Source of the DNA: JBJMLO01 sp045805265
GTDB taxonomy: Bacteria; Actinomycetota; UBA4738; JACQTL01
Length of the DNA: 64,000 nucleotides
Direction of reading: 5' to 3'
Assembly (NCBI GenBank): GCA_045805265.1
Contig: JBJMLO010000011.1
Coordinates: 434,001 to 498,000, forward strand
How positions within the stretch are numbered: position 1 is the first letter of the stretch; the number at the start of each line of letters is the position of its first letter. Positions 15,710 to 23,222 of the stretch are shown here, piece by piece. Made by a program: the position numbers and the translations under genes. Below the pieces are notes generated by a model. It made no database searches, had not been told where the DNA came from, and worked only from the letters and a program-made list of their open reading frames with translations.

Positions 15710-17065
15710 ATGCTCGAGCAGGACACGGAACCGGTCCGCTCGATCCGCAAGGCGATCGAGCAGCGCGGACCGATCTCGTTCGCGGAGTTCATGGAGCTCG
15801 CGCTGTACGGTCCTCGCGGCTTCTACGAGCGCCCGCCGGTCGGCGAGGGTGGCCACTTCGTCACCAGCCCCCACGTCCATCCGGTGTTCGGCGACCTGCT
15901 GGGGCGGGGACTCAGGGCCTGCTGGAGCGAGATGGCCCAGCCATCGCCGCTCACGCTGGTCGAGGTGGGCGCAGGCGATGGGACGCTGGCCCGACAGCTC
16001 CGCGCGGGCCTGGCCGATGTCCCGAAGAGGTACGTGGCCGTCGAACGGAGCCCAGGCGCCCGCGAGGCCCTTCGATCGCTCGACCCGCCCGTCCGGGTGC
16101 TGGCCGGCCTGGAGTCAATGGACCAGGGCATCGACGGATGCGTCGTCGCCAACGAGCTCCTCGACAATTTGCCGTTCCTCTGGGCCCGGCGAGGCCGGAA
16201 CGGCAACCTCCGGGAGGTCCGGGTGGCGGTCCGGGCCGGGCGGTTCGTCGCGGTGGAGGAGCGGTCGCTTGACCTGGAGGCCATGCTGGCGGCCCATCGC
16301 GTCCCACGGCGCGGGGAGGGCCCGATCCCCGAGGGGGCCCTGCATTTCGTGGACCGGCTGGCGCGGGTCCTGCGCTGGGGGTACGCGCTGCTGATCGACT
16401 ACGAGGCCGGCAGGGGCTCGGAGATCCAGGGCTACCGCGGCCACCGGCCGGTCGAGGACGTCCTGGCGGCTCCGGGGACCAGTGACATCACCGCCGGCGT
16501 CGACTTCAGCGTCCTCCACGAACGGGCTGAGGCCCTCGGGTTGCGCTCATTCCCCACGGTTTCCCAACGTTCGGCCCTGCTGAGTCTCGGGTACGAGGAA
16601 TGGGCCGAACGCGAACGCCGCCGCCAGGCCCTGGCCCAGGACGCCAGGTCCGGCCGCGAGGCCATCCTCGCCTGGAGCGGCCGCAACGCCGCCGAGCTCC
16701 TGGTCGACCCGGGCGGCCTCGGCCGCCTGAAGTGGTGGCTGGTCGCAAGCGGGGACCTGGGGCCTCCGAGCTGGTACGGCGATGCCCTTCGTCGCGAAGA
16801 GGAACAGCGCGGACCGATCGCACCGGGGTGGCGCTCGGAGGCGGAGATCGAACTGGAACGCCGGGCGAGAGGACTTGGCCCCGGCCCGCGATCGGGTATC
16901 TACCGGTCGACGTCGCCCACCACGAAGAACACGCTGCCCATGATCGCGATGAGGTCGGGCAACAGCTGTCCGCGGAGCAGCTCCGGCAGCACGGAGATGT
17001 TCGAGAAGGACGCGGTGCGCATCTTCAGCCGGTACGGCGACTTCCCGCCGTTGCCGATCACGTAG
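15710..17065 (+). CDS. NDUFAF7/MidA-family SAM-dependent methyltransferase (COG1565)
   Basis: 451 residues from ATG 15710 with SD GAGGAG. The family signature is present: 'GPISFAEFMELALYGPRGFYE' (about 20-40), 'GHFVTSPHVHPVFGDLLGR', SAM motif 'TLVEVGAGDGTLARQL', 'CVVANELLDNLPF' and 'LLIDYEAGRGSEIQGYRGH'. In mitochondria NDUFAF7 dimethylates an arginine of the complex I subunit NDUFS2, the NuoD homologue. Here the next gene, on the opposite strand, is nuoD. The last 166 bp are antisense to the nuoD 3' end, so the final 55 or so residues are an unconserved tail acquired by read-through past the family's normal end (about residue 400). Confidence 0.8.
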   Translation: MLEQDTEPVRSIRKAIEQRGPISFAEFMELALYGPRGFYERPPVGEGGHFVTSPHVHPVFGDLLGRGLRACWSEMAQPSPLTLVEVGAGDGTLARQLRAGLADVPKRYVAVERSPGAREALRSLDPPVRVLAGLESMDQGIDGCVVANELLDNLPFLWARRGRNGNLREVRVAVRAGRFVAVEERSLDLEAMLAAHRVPRRGEGPIPEGALHFVDRLARVLRWGYALLIDYEAGRGSEIQGYRGHRPVEDVLAAPGTSDITAGVDFSVLHERAEALGLRSFPTVSQRSALLSLGYEEWAERERRRQALAQDARSGREAILAWSGRNAAELLVDPGGLGRLKWWLVASGDLGPPSWYGDALRREEEQRGPIAPGWRSEAEIELERRARGLGPGPRSGIYRSTSPTTKNTLPMIAMRSGNSCPRSSSGSTEMFEKDAVRIFSRYGDFPPLPIT

Positions 17066-18090
17066 TAGCCCATCAGGCCGAGCGGGTTCTCGGTCCGGAC
17101 GTAGATCTCACCGTCGATCTTGATCGTCTTGGGCAGCGACGTTGCGCGGTACGCGCCGGCCGGCAGCTTCTCCATGCACTGCTCGACGATCTTCAGCGAC
17201 TCCCACATCCGCTGGACCAGCACCCACAACCGGTCGTAGGAGTCCCCGTGCTCGCCGATCGGGATGGAGAACTCGACCTCGCCGTACTTCTCGTAGGGGG
17301 AATCGCGGCGAGGGTCCATCGGCACGCCGCTCGCATGCAGCACGGGCCCGGACGCGCCGTACGCCACGGCGTTCTCGGGACTCAGCACCCCGACGCCCCT
17401 CGTCCGCGCGGCAAAGATCTCGTTGCCGAGGATCAGCGTCTCGAAGTCCCGGAGCTTGCTCGACACCCACTTCACGACATCGGCGGAGTGCTTCAGCCAG
17501 CCCCGGGGCAGGTCGTCCTTCAGACCCCCGACCCGGCAGAACGAGTGGTGCATCCGCGCGCCGGTCGCGGACTCCATGAGGTCCTGGATCATCTCCCGCT
17601 CGCGGAACGCGTAGAACATCGGCGTCATCGCGCCGAGCTCGAGCGAGAAGGAACCGCAGAACATCAGGTGGTTCAAGATGCGGTTCCACTCGGCCATCAT
17701 GGTGCGGATCCACTGCGCCCGGTCGGGGACCTCGATGCCCGCGAGGCGCTCGACCGCGATGGTCCACCCCAGCTCGTTGTTGAACGCGGACAGCCAGTCG
17801 TGCCGGTTCATCAGCACCAGGACCTGACGGGCGTCCCGCACTTCGGAGAGCTTCTCCGCGGCGCGGTGCATGTAGCCGATCACCGGCTCCGCGCGGACGA
17901 TCTGCTCGCCGTCAAGCTCGATGATCAGCCGCAGGACACCGTGCGTGGACGGGTGCTGCGGCCCGATGTTGAGGGTCATCTCCTCGGTGGCGAACCCGCC
18001 CCGCCGCTCGACCACCAGGTCCATGCCGCCGCCGCGCACCATCCACTGCTCGGCGGTGGAGCTGAAGACCGCCTGTTCCTCGGTGTCCAT
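16900..18090 (-). CDS. nuoD: NADH-quinone oxidoreductase subunit D (49-kDa subunit)
   Basis: 396 residues from ATG 18090, the usual size. Core motifs: 'NIGPQHPSTHGVLRLIIELD' with His46 and His50 at the quinone site, 'IGYMHRAAEKLSEVRDARQ' with Arg76, 'FNNELGWTIAVERLAG', 'GARMHHSFCRVGGLKDDLP', and the C-terminal 'GSVFFVVGDVDR' ending at Arg. There are no NiFe-hydrogenase CxxC motifs, so this is a true complex I type subunit. It forms part of the quinone-reduction chamber near cluster N2. No other nuo gene is in the window, which is unusual because nuoD normally sits in the nuoA-N operon. It overlaps the NDUFAF7-like methyltransferase tail to tail. Confidence 0.85.
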   Translation of the reverse strand: MDTEEQAVFSSTAEQWMVRGGGMDLVVERRGGFATEEMTLNIGPQHPSTHGVLRLIIELDGEQIVRAEPVIGYMHRAAEKLSEVRDARQVLVLMNRHDWLSAFNNELGWTIAVERLAGIEVPDRAQWIRTMMAEWNRILNHLMFCGSFSLELGAMTPMFYAFREREMIQDLMESATGARMHHSFCRVGGLKDDLPRGWLKHSADVVKWVSSKLRDFETLILGNEIFAARTRGVGVLSPENAVAYGASGPVLHASGVPMDPRRDSPYEKYGEVEFSIPIGEHGDSYDRLWVLVQRMWESLKIVEQCMEKLPAGAYRATSLPKTIKIDGEIYVRTENPLGLMGYYVIGNGGKSPYRLKMRTASFSNISVLPELLRGQLLPDLIAIMGSVFFVVGDVDR

Positions 18091-18175
18091 CGGGGAACCA
18101 TTGTGCCTGACCCGGCCCCTCGACGCCCACGAGGCCGTCATCGGCCGTTGGGAAGCGGCCGAGACGGAACTGCGG

Positions 18176-18274
18176 TCAGTCGGTGAACTGGTTGCGGATG
18201 ACCTTGAAGCCGGCCCGCGCCCCGACGAACGCGACGCCCAGCAACAGCAATCCAATTGCGACTTTCACCCGCAT
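18176..18274 (-). CDS. 32-residue single-helix membrane peptide upstream of nuoD
   Basis: ATG at 18274 with SD GGGAGG 8 nt upstream. The product starts 'MRVKVAIGLLLLGVAFVGAR' and ends 'AGFKVIRNQFTD': a basic start, one hydrophobic helix (about residues 5-20) and a short polar C-terminus. It is co-oriented with nuoD and ends 85 bp before its start. It is too short for family recognition; a small membrane partner of the neighbouring product is possible. Confidence 0.5.
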   Translation of the reverse strand: MRVKVAIGLLLLGVAFVGARAGFKVIRNQFTD

Positions 18275-18628
18275 CTCAGGACCTCCCAGATCGGTTGCCT
18301 CAAGGCGCACAACAGGTTCCCTCAGGTGATACCCCCGCCTCCTGCTCGCCATTCGGCACTCTGGCGACACCAAACCGGGCGACTGGGCGCGATTCCGGGG
18401 AATGTCCGGCCGGTCCTCGAGCGAACCGACACCGGCCATGGACATTCTGCCTCTGGAGGCGGTTGCGCCCATGGGACACCGGGGAAGAAGCAGACGAAAC
18501 GACGAGAGGGAAAGTCCGTCGGGACGAACACCGGGACGACACTGGCGTACACGCGTCGTTGGTCGCCCGGAGGGGCCACGCAACTGGGTGCGCTATCGCA
18601 CAGAGGCATCGAAGAACGAGGAGGTCGC
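18275..18628. other. 354-bp non-coding region upstream of the gas-vesicle cluster
   Basis: No convincing coding frame is seen on either strand. It must hold the promoter of the gas-vesicle genes (plus strand) and that of the small peptide/nuoD pair (minus strand). I could not identify a clear sigma-A or SigB-type promoter or a riboswitch. The SD GAGGAGG just before 18629 is clear. Confidence 0.5.
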
Positions 18629-18889
18629 ATGGAGGCCGATGAGCTCCATGGCCGGTACACCGAGCTGTTGATCGACCGGGCGCGCGAGGTCCAGTACCCG
18701 AGCAAGGGCGTCATGGACCGCATCGAGCGCACCCTCACCTTCGGCGACCGGAAGCTCGCGCTCGAGTACGCCGAGGCGCTGATCGAGAAGGCCGACACTC
18801 AGTACCCCAGCCTCGAGCTGCTGGACCGCCTGAACCGCGTGCTGTTCGTCCTCAAGGCCACGGCCCCGGACGAGGACCAGGAGGGGTAG
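18629..18889 (+). CDS. 86-aa helical protein with an internal repeat, head of gas-vesicle cluster
   Basis: ATG at 18629 with SD GAGGAGG. The charged helical protein contains two copies of one motif: 'VQYPSKGVMDRIERTL' and 'TQYPSLELLDRLNRVLFVL', separated by 'LALEYAEALIEKAD'. That suggests an internal duplication forming a helical hairpin or dimer. It ends 4 bp before gvpA1, so it is co-transcribed with structural gas-vesicle genes. I do not recognise a Gvp family; a regulator, adaptor or chaperone of GvpA is plausible, but no function can be assigned. Confidence 0.6.
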   Translation: MEADELHGRYTELLIDRAREVQYPSKGVMDRIERTLTFGDRKLALEYAEALIEKADTQYPSLELLDRLNRVLFVLKATAPDEDQEG

Positions 18890-18893
18890 GACG

Positions 18894-19385
18894 GTGGCAC
18901 TCGCTCAGGTTGCCGGTGCGCAGCCCCAGCCACGCAGTGGCGGGCCGAGCGGCCTGGCCGACGTGCTCGACGTCCTGCTCGACAAGGCGTTGGTCGTCGA
19001 CGCCTTCGTCCGGGTCTCGCTGATCGGCATCGAGCTGCTCACCGTGGATATCCGCATCGTCGTCGCGAGCGTCGACACGTACCTGCGGTTCGCCGAGGCC
19101 GTCAACCGGCTCGACCTGTACGCGGCCTCGAACGCCGAGAACGTGCCGACCATGATCCGGGGCGAGGCCCGGTCGAAGACCAGCAGAGCGCTCGGCGGCG
19201 GCAGGGACGGGGACGGCGCACATGGAGACCATGAGGACTCCACGGGGGAGGAGGAGCCCGGCCGGCAGGAGGGCTCCTCGCCCCGGGCCCGGGAGAGCGA
19301 TGGCGAGGAGTCGGGCGGCGGCATTCGCGGGGCGATCAGCAAGGTGGCCTCCAAGGCGAGGGAGCGCGGGAAGTGGGACGACTGA
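18894..19385 (+). CDS. gvpA: gas vesicle structural protein GvpA, long-tailed copy 1
   Basis: 163 residues from a GTG at 18894. Residues about 18-80 are the GvpA fold: 'SGLADVLDVLLDKALVVDAF', 'VRVSLIGIELLTVDIRIVVA', 'SVDTYLRFAEAVNRLDLY'. GvpA forms the ribbed amphipathic beta-sheet wall. The remaining 80 residues are a charged Gly/Glu/Asp/Arg tail ending 'GAISKVASKARERGKWDD', longer than the tail of copy 2. The core DNA (about 18941-19132) is a close direct repeat of 19781-19972, showing recent duplication or gene conversion. Confidence 0.9.
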   Translation: MALAQVAGAQPQPRSGGPSGLADVLDVLLDKALVVDAFVRVSLIGIELLTVDIRIVVASVDTYLRFAEAVNRLDLYAASNAENVPTMIRGEARSKTSRALGGGRDGDGAHGDHEDSTGEEEPGRQEGSSPRARESDGEESGGGIRGAISKVASKARERGKWDD

Positions 19386-19437
19386 GCGCCGCAGCCCGAG
19401 GGTATCGGGAGTCGTGTTCGGAGGGAAGGGGTCGACG

Positions 19438-19695
19438 ATGAAACTCCTTGGTCGCAGGAAACAGCAGAGCCCAATCGTCGCAGGCGTCAAGGATCACGCG
19501 AACGGACTGGAACAGACGGCCGGAGCCATGGTGGGACTGGGCGCGATCTGCCTCGGGCTGGTGGGCCTCGCCAACTTCGATCCCATCGGCGCGATCCTCG
19601 GCCGCCGGTCGGCCGCGTCGCGGCTGGCCTACTCGCTGATCGGGGCCAGCGCCGCGTACATCGCCGCTCGGGGGATCTCGGAGGCCAGGAACTGA
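19438..19695 (+). CDS. DUF378-like small membrane protein inside the gas-vesicle cluster
   Basis: 85 residues from ATG 19438. After a basic N-terminus ('MKLLGRRKQQSPIV') come two hydrophobic segments, 'GAMVGLGAICLGLVGLANFD' and 'SRLAYSLIGASAAYIAARGI'. The spacing and the 'GLVGLxNFDPIGAILG' core resemble DUF378 (YuzA-like) membrane proteins. It sits between the two gvpA genes with short gaps of about 50 bp on each side. Gas-vesicle proteins are not normally membrane proteins, so a membrane anchor or assembly-site role is a possible guess only. Confidence 0.55.
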   Translation: MKLLGRRKQQSPIVAGVKDHANGLEQTAGAMVGLGAICLGLVGLANFDPIGAILGRRSAASRLAYSLIGASAAYIAARGISEARN

Positions 19696-19740
19696 CAACC
19701 GTGCCGCCACGAGCGGCCTGATCGACAGGAGATCAATCGC

Positions 19741-20127
19741 ATGGCCGTATCGACCCTCGCACCGTCACCGAACACCCGCAGCGGGCCAAGCGGGCTGGCC
19801 GACGTGCTCGACGTCCTGCTCGACAAGGGCTTGGTGGTCGATGCGTTCGTCCGCGTCTCCCTCGTCGGCATCGAGCTGCTCACCATCGACATCCGCATCG
19901 TCGTCGCCAGCGTCGACACCTACCTGCGCTTCGCCGAGGCGGTCAACCGACTCGACCTCTACGCGGCCGGACAGTCCGAGACCCTGCCCCAGCTGTTCCG
20001 CGGCGGCGGGAAGGAGGAGGAGGCCGAGGGCGCCGTCGAGGGCGTGCGCGAGGCGCTCGGCCGCGGGAAGGGCAAGGACAAGGACGAGCAGGAGGAGCCC
20101 GAGAGATCGAGGTCGCGCAGAGGATGA
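19741..20127 (+). CDS. gvpA: gas vesicle structural protein GvpA, copy 2
   Basis: 128 residues from ATG 19741. The GvpA core (about 16-78) is 'SGLADVLDVLLDKGLVVDAF', 'VRVSLVGIELLTIDIRIVVA', 'SVDTYLRFAEAVNRLDLYAA', almost the same as copy 1. The tail is shorter and very charged (Glu/Lys/Arg, 'GKGKDKDEQEEPERSRSRRG'). Its stop overlaps the gvpF start by 4 bases. Two wall proteins with different tails could mix within one vesicle or set different surface properties. Confidence 0.9.
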   Translation: MAVSTLAPSPNTRSGPSGLADVLDVLLDKGLVVDAFVRVSLVGIELLTIDIRIVVASVDTYLRFAEAVNRLDLYAAGQSETLPQLFRGGGKEEEAEGAVEGVREALGRGKGKDKDEQEEPERSRSRRG

Positions 20128-20906
20128 CCTCCGCGCGCGCCCCCCGATATCTGTACGGCATTGTCCGGGCCGGGTCGCTCGCCGACCCCCATACCCTTGG
20201 GCTCGACGACGAGCCCGTCGAAGAGGTCGCGAAGGACGGCGTGGCCGCGGTGGTCAGCCGCCTTTCCGGCGTCGTGGAAGCCACCCGCGAACGCCTTGGC
20301 GCCCACCTGCGTGTCCTCCAGGAGCTTGCTGAACGGACGACGGTGCTGCCCATGCGCTTCGGCATGGTCGTCCCGGATGACGACGCTCTCCGCGAACGCG
20401 TCCTCGCGCCCAGGAAGAGGGAGTTCCTCGGCCTGCTCCGCGACCTCGACGGCATGCTCGAGATCGACGTCAAGGCGTACTTCCGCGACGAGGCCGTCCT
20501 TCCCGAGATCGTCGCGGAGAACCCACCGATCCGGGAACTGGACGCCCGCATCCGCCGACTGCCCCGGAGCGCCTCGTACTACGACCGCATCCGTCTCGGT
20601 GAGCTGGTGGTGGCCGCGATGAGCCGCAAGGCGGAACGTGAGGGACGGGAGCTGCTGCGCCGTCTGGCCCCCGCGGCCGCGCGCGTCCAGGCCGGGCCGC
20701 TCGGGACCGAGCGGATGGTGCTGAATGCCGCGTTCCTCGTCCCCCGGGCGCGGCTGGGCGCGTTCGACCGGGCGGTGGCCGGCGCCGAGGCCGAGGCCGG
20801 CGGCCGGCTGCGCCTCCGCTCGGTGGGACCGCTGCCGCCGTCGTCGTTCGCCTCGGTGGACGCGGAGCAGGGCGCCGGCCGGGACGGACGGAGGAGACGA
20901 CGCTGA
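20124..20906 (+). CDS. gvpF: gas vesicle protein GvpF (GvpF/GvpL family)
   Basis: 260 residues. Diagnostic GvpF/L stretches are 'YLYGIVRAG' at the N-terminus, 'HLRVLQELAERTTVLPMRFG' (about 61-80), 'LDGMLEIDVKAYF', 'RLGELVVAAMSRKAE', 'MVLNAAFLVPRARLGAFDRAV' and 'GPLPPSSFAS' near the end. GvpF binds GvpA and takes part in nucleation of the vesicle. It is coupled to gvpA2 upstream (overlap) and to gvpG downstream (one-base overlap). The last 15 residues are Arg-rich and specific to this copy. Confidence 0.88.
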   Translation: MTSARAPRYLYGIVRAGSLADPHTLGLDDEPVEEVAKDGVAAVVSRLSGVVEATRERLGAHLRVLQELAERTTVLPMRFGMVVPDDDALRERVLAPRKREFLGLLRDLDGMLEIDVKAYFRDEAVLPEIVAENPPIRELDARIRRLPRSASYYDRIRLGELVVAAMSRKAEREGRELLRRLAPAAARVQAGPLGTERMVLNAAFLVPRARLGAFDRAVAGAEAEAGGRLRLRSVGPLPPSSFASVDAEQGAGRDGRRRRR

Positions 20907-21145
20907 TGGGGCTGATCACGAAGCTCGTGACGGCGCCGCTCGCGCCGGTGCGCGGTGTGCTGTGGCTCACCGAGCGGATCGCCGAAGCGGCCGAACGGGA
21001 GCTCTACGACGAGGCCACGATCCGGCGGCGCCTCGCGGAGCTGCAGGAGGCTCACGACGCCGGAGGGATCGGAGACCGCGAATTCGCCGAGGCGGAGGAT
21101 TCCCTGCTCGCGCGCCTCACCCAGGCCAGGAGGGAGCGGAGGTAG
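20906..21145 (+). CDS. gvpG: gas vesicle protein GvpG
   Basis: 79 residues, the usual size. 'GLITKLVTAPLAPVRGVLWL' at the start and 'AERELYDEATIRRRLAELQE' in the middle are typical GvpG sequence. It is a small helical assembly factor thought to act with GvpF/GvpL. It overlaps the gvpF stop by one base and is followed at 2 bp by gvpO, an arrangement like the Streptomyces gvp clusters. Confidence 0.85.
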   Translation: MGLITKLVTAPLAPVRGVLWLTERIAEAAERELYDEATIRRRLAELQEAHDAGGIGDREFAEAEDSLLARLTQARRERR

Positions 21146-21147
21146 CG

Positions 21148-21537
21148 ATGGCGGACAAGGACGAGGGCGACGAAGCGACAGGCCACCAGCGCGGCGACGA
21201 GCGGGAGGGCTCCGACGGCGGGCGTGGCTCCGAGGCCGGTCGGCGGCCCGGCGGCGGCGCCGGGTCGCGGAAGTCGAACGGCCAGCTGGGTGGGGCGGAG
21301 CTCGTCCGGCTCGCCCGCGACCAGCTCGTGGAGATGACGGGCCGACCGGCCTTCGGAGTCTCCGGGCTCGCCCATACCGACGACGGATGGATCATCCGGG
21401 TCGACCTCGTGGAGTTGGAGCGGATCCCCCCGTCGACCAGCGTGCTGGCCAGCTACGAGGTCGAGCTCGATGAGGACGGGAACCTGGTCGGGTACGAACG
21501 CACCCGCCGGTTCCATCTGAGCCAGGTCGATGAATAG
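21148..21537 (+). CDS. gvpO: gas vesicle protein GvpO
   Basis: 129 residues from ATG 21148. The N-terminal 45 residues are a disordered acidic/Gly-rich region. The GvpO domain follows: 'ELVRLARDQLVEMTGRPAFG', 'TDDGWIIRVDLVELERIPPS', 'LASYEVELDEDGNLVGYER'. GvpO is an essential accessory protein in actinobacterial and haloarchaeal gas vesicles, with a regulatory or assembly role. The end overlaps the gvpJ start by 8 bases. Confidence 0.85.
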   Translation: MADKDEGDEATGHQRGDEREGSDGGRGSEAGRRPGGGAGSRKSNGQLGGAELVRLARDQLVEMTGRPAFGVSGLAHTDDGWIIRVDLVELERIPPSTSVLASYEVELDEDGNLVGYERTRRFHLSQVDE

Positions 21538-22114
21538 CGAGTCGTGGGACCTCGAGCGCCCGGGGCGTGACGGGCCGGTCGCCGGCCGGAGCGGCGACCT
21601 CGCCGACATCCTGGAGCGCGTGCTGGACAAAGGCGTGGTGATCGCGGGGGACATCGCGATCAACCTGCTGGATATCGAGCTCCTCACGATCAAGCTCCGT
21701 CTCCTGGTGGCGTCGGCGGACACCGCGAAGGCGATGGGAATCGACTGGTGGACGTCGGACCCCTTCCTGACGGGTCGGCGCGACGACCAGGACGAGCGAC
21801 GCTCGCTTCAGGAGCGGGTCGACCGGCTGGAGGCGGCCCTTTCGATCTCCGCGGCGTCCACCGGCGGCCCACCGTCAGGGAACGGGCCGGAGACGCGGGC
21901 GGAGGACGCCCGGGAGCTCCACGGCCGGGCGGAAGCCGACGGCGGCGAACGGCGAGGGTCGGAGACGTCGGGGGACGGTGGCGGCCACCTGGAACCGGCT
22001 CCGGGAAGCCGAGGACCGGCTCCCGGCGCTGACGCATCGGTCGCGACGCCGAACGGGAACAGAGCCGTCGACCTTCCGAGCCCGCCGGGGAGGACGGGTG
22101 GCTCCGTCCACTGA
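21530..22114 (+). CDS. gvpJ: gas vesicle protein GvpJ (GvpA-related minor component)
   Basis: 194 residues. The GvpA-fold domain (about 20-80) matches actinobacterial GvpJ: 'GDLADILERVLDKGVVIAGD', 'IAINLLDIELLTIKLRLLVA', 'SADTAKAMGIDWW'. The 110-residue C-terminal tail is Gly/Pro/Glu-rich and disordered. GvpJ belongs to the minor wall proteins that act at the nucleus or tips. It overlaps gvpO upstream and gvpL downstream, so the whole run from gvpA2 on is translationally coupled. Confidence 0.82.
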   Translation: MNSESWDLERPGRDGPVAGRSGDLADILERVLDKGVVIAGDIAINLLDIELLTIKLRLLVASADTAKAMGIDWWTSDPFLTGRRDDQDERRSLQERVDRLEAALSISAASTGGPPSGNGPETRAEDARELHGRAEADGGERRGSETSGDGGGHLEPAPGSRGPAPGADASVATPNGNRAVDLPSPPGRTGGSVH

Positions 22115-23222
22115 GGACGAGTCACTCGAGCGGATGCTCCGCGCCCTGGCCGCGCGCGACCGACGCGACGTGGTGGAGGAGGCGGCTGCCGAGGCCCGCG
22201 CGGAGGCCAAGCGCATCCTCCGCGAGCGGCTGGTGGAGCTCCTGCTCGAAGGGACGGAGGCGCCCGGCCCGACAGGGACTCAGCCGCGCGACTCCGGCCC
22301 CCCCGAGGACCGGCCCTCGGTCCAGACCGTGATCGACTCCCTCCAGCATGGCGCCGATGGCTCGCCGCCCGACCCCGATCCCGGACCCGACGACCCCGGA
22401 ACCTCCGACTCCGATGCGACCGGGCTGTACGTCTACGGAATCGTCGAGCGCTCGTCGCGGCTCCCGGCTCATCTGCCACCGGGAGTGGGCGGCGCGACCG
22501 CGGTGCGCCTCCTGCCCGCCGACGGCGTGCAGGCCGTCGTGAGCGAGGTCCCCATGTCCCAGTTCGGGCGGGACGCCCTGCGCGCCAACCTGGATGACCC
22601 CACCTGGCTGGAGGCAGCGGTCCGGGCCCACGAGGCGATCCTGGCCCGGCTCCGCGACGGGGTGACGGTCCTGCCACTCCGCTTCGGGACCGTGTTCGGA
22701 GACGAGATCCATGCCACCGAGGTCCTCGCCGCCCGGAGTGAGGCGTTCCGGGCCGACCTCGAACGCCTGCGCGGTCGGGCCGAATGGGGCCTCAAGGTGC
22801 TGTCGGACTGGTCGGCGCTGGTGGCGTGGATCGAACGCAACGACGACGAGATCGCGCGGCAGCGCTCGGAGTCCGATGGGGCGACGGAGGGCCGGGCGTT
22901 CTTCCTGCGTCGGCGGCTGGAAAGCGCACGCGCCGACGAAGCCGCCCGGCTCCAGCGCGACGTTGCGACGGAGGCACATCTGCGTTTGAGCGAAGTGGCC
23001 GAGGACGCCGTTGCGCCAGACGTTGCGACCAGCGGAGGCTCGCCGGGCCCCCTTCTGGCCGGAGCCGCCTACCTGGTCGAGCGGTCCAGGGAAGGCGAGC
23101 TTCGTCGCGCCGCCGAGGAATTGCAGCGGCGATACGGGCCCGCCGGCTTCACCGTGCGGCTCACCGGTCCGTGGGCGCCGTACTCGTTCGCGTCGTCCAG
23201 TCGGGCCGATGAAACGAGCTGA
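22098..23222 (+). CDS. gvpL: gas vesicle protein GvpL (second GvpF/GvpL paralogue), N-terminally extended
   Basis: 374 residues from a GTG at 22098 with SD GGGGAGG; it overlaps the gvpJ end. Residues 1-110 are an extra charged helix ('VVEEAAAEARAEAKRILRER') and a Pro/Asp linker. The GvpF/L domain starts at 'GLYVYGIVERSSRLPAHLPP'. It continues with 'RAHEAILARLRDGVTVLPLR', 'FRADLERLRGRAEWGLKVL', 'GAAYLVERSREGELRRAAEE' and 'LTGPWAPYSFAS'. Partner of GvpF in assembly. The N-terminal helical extension is not part of the standard domain and could add an oligomerisation surface. Confidence 0.85.
   Translation: MAPSTEDESLERMLRALAARDRRDVVEEAAAEARAEAKRILRERLVELLLEGTEAPGPTGTQPRDSGPPEDRPSVQTVIDSLQHGADGSPPDPDPGPDDPGTSDSDATGLYVYGIVERSSRLPAHLPPGVGGATAVRLLPADGVQAVVSEVPMSQFGRDALRANLDDPTWLEAAVRAHEAILARLRDGVTVLPLRFGTVFGDEIHATEVLAARSEAFRADLERLRGRAEWGLKVLSDWSALVAWIERNDDEIARQRSESDGATEGRAFFLRRRLESARADEAARLQRDVATEAHLRLSEVAEDAVAPDVATSGGSPGPLLAGAAYLVERSREGELRRAAEELQRRYGPAGFTVRLTGPWAPYSFASSSRADETS

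Noticed and set aside
18275..18628. Riboswitch or structured leader before the gas-vesicle operon
   Set aside because: No recognisable aptamer core or long conserved stem was found; only unrelated short GC palindromes.
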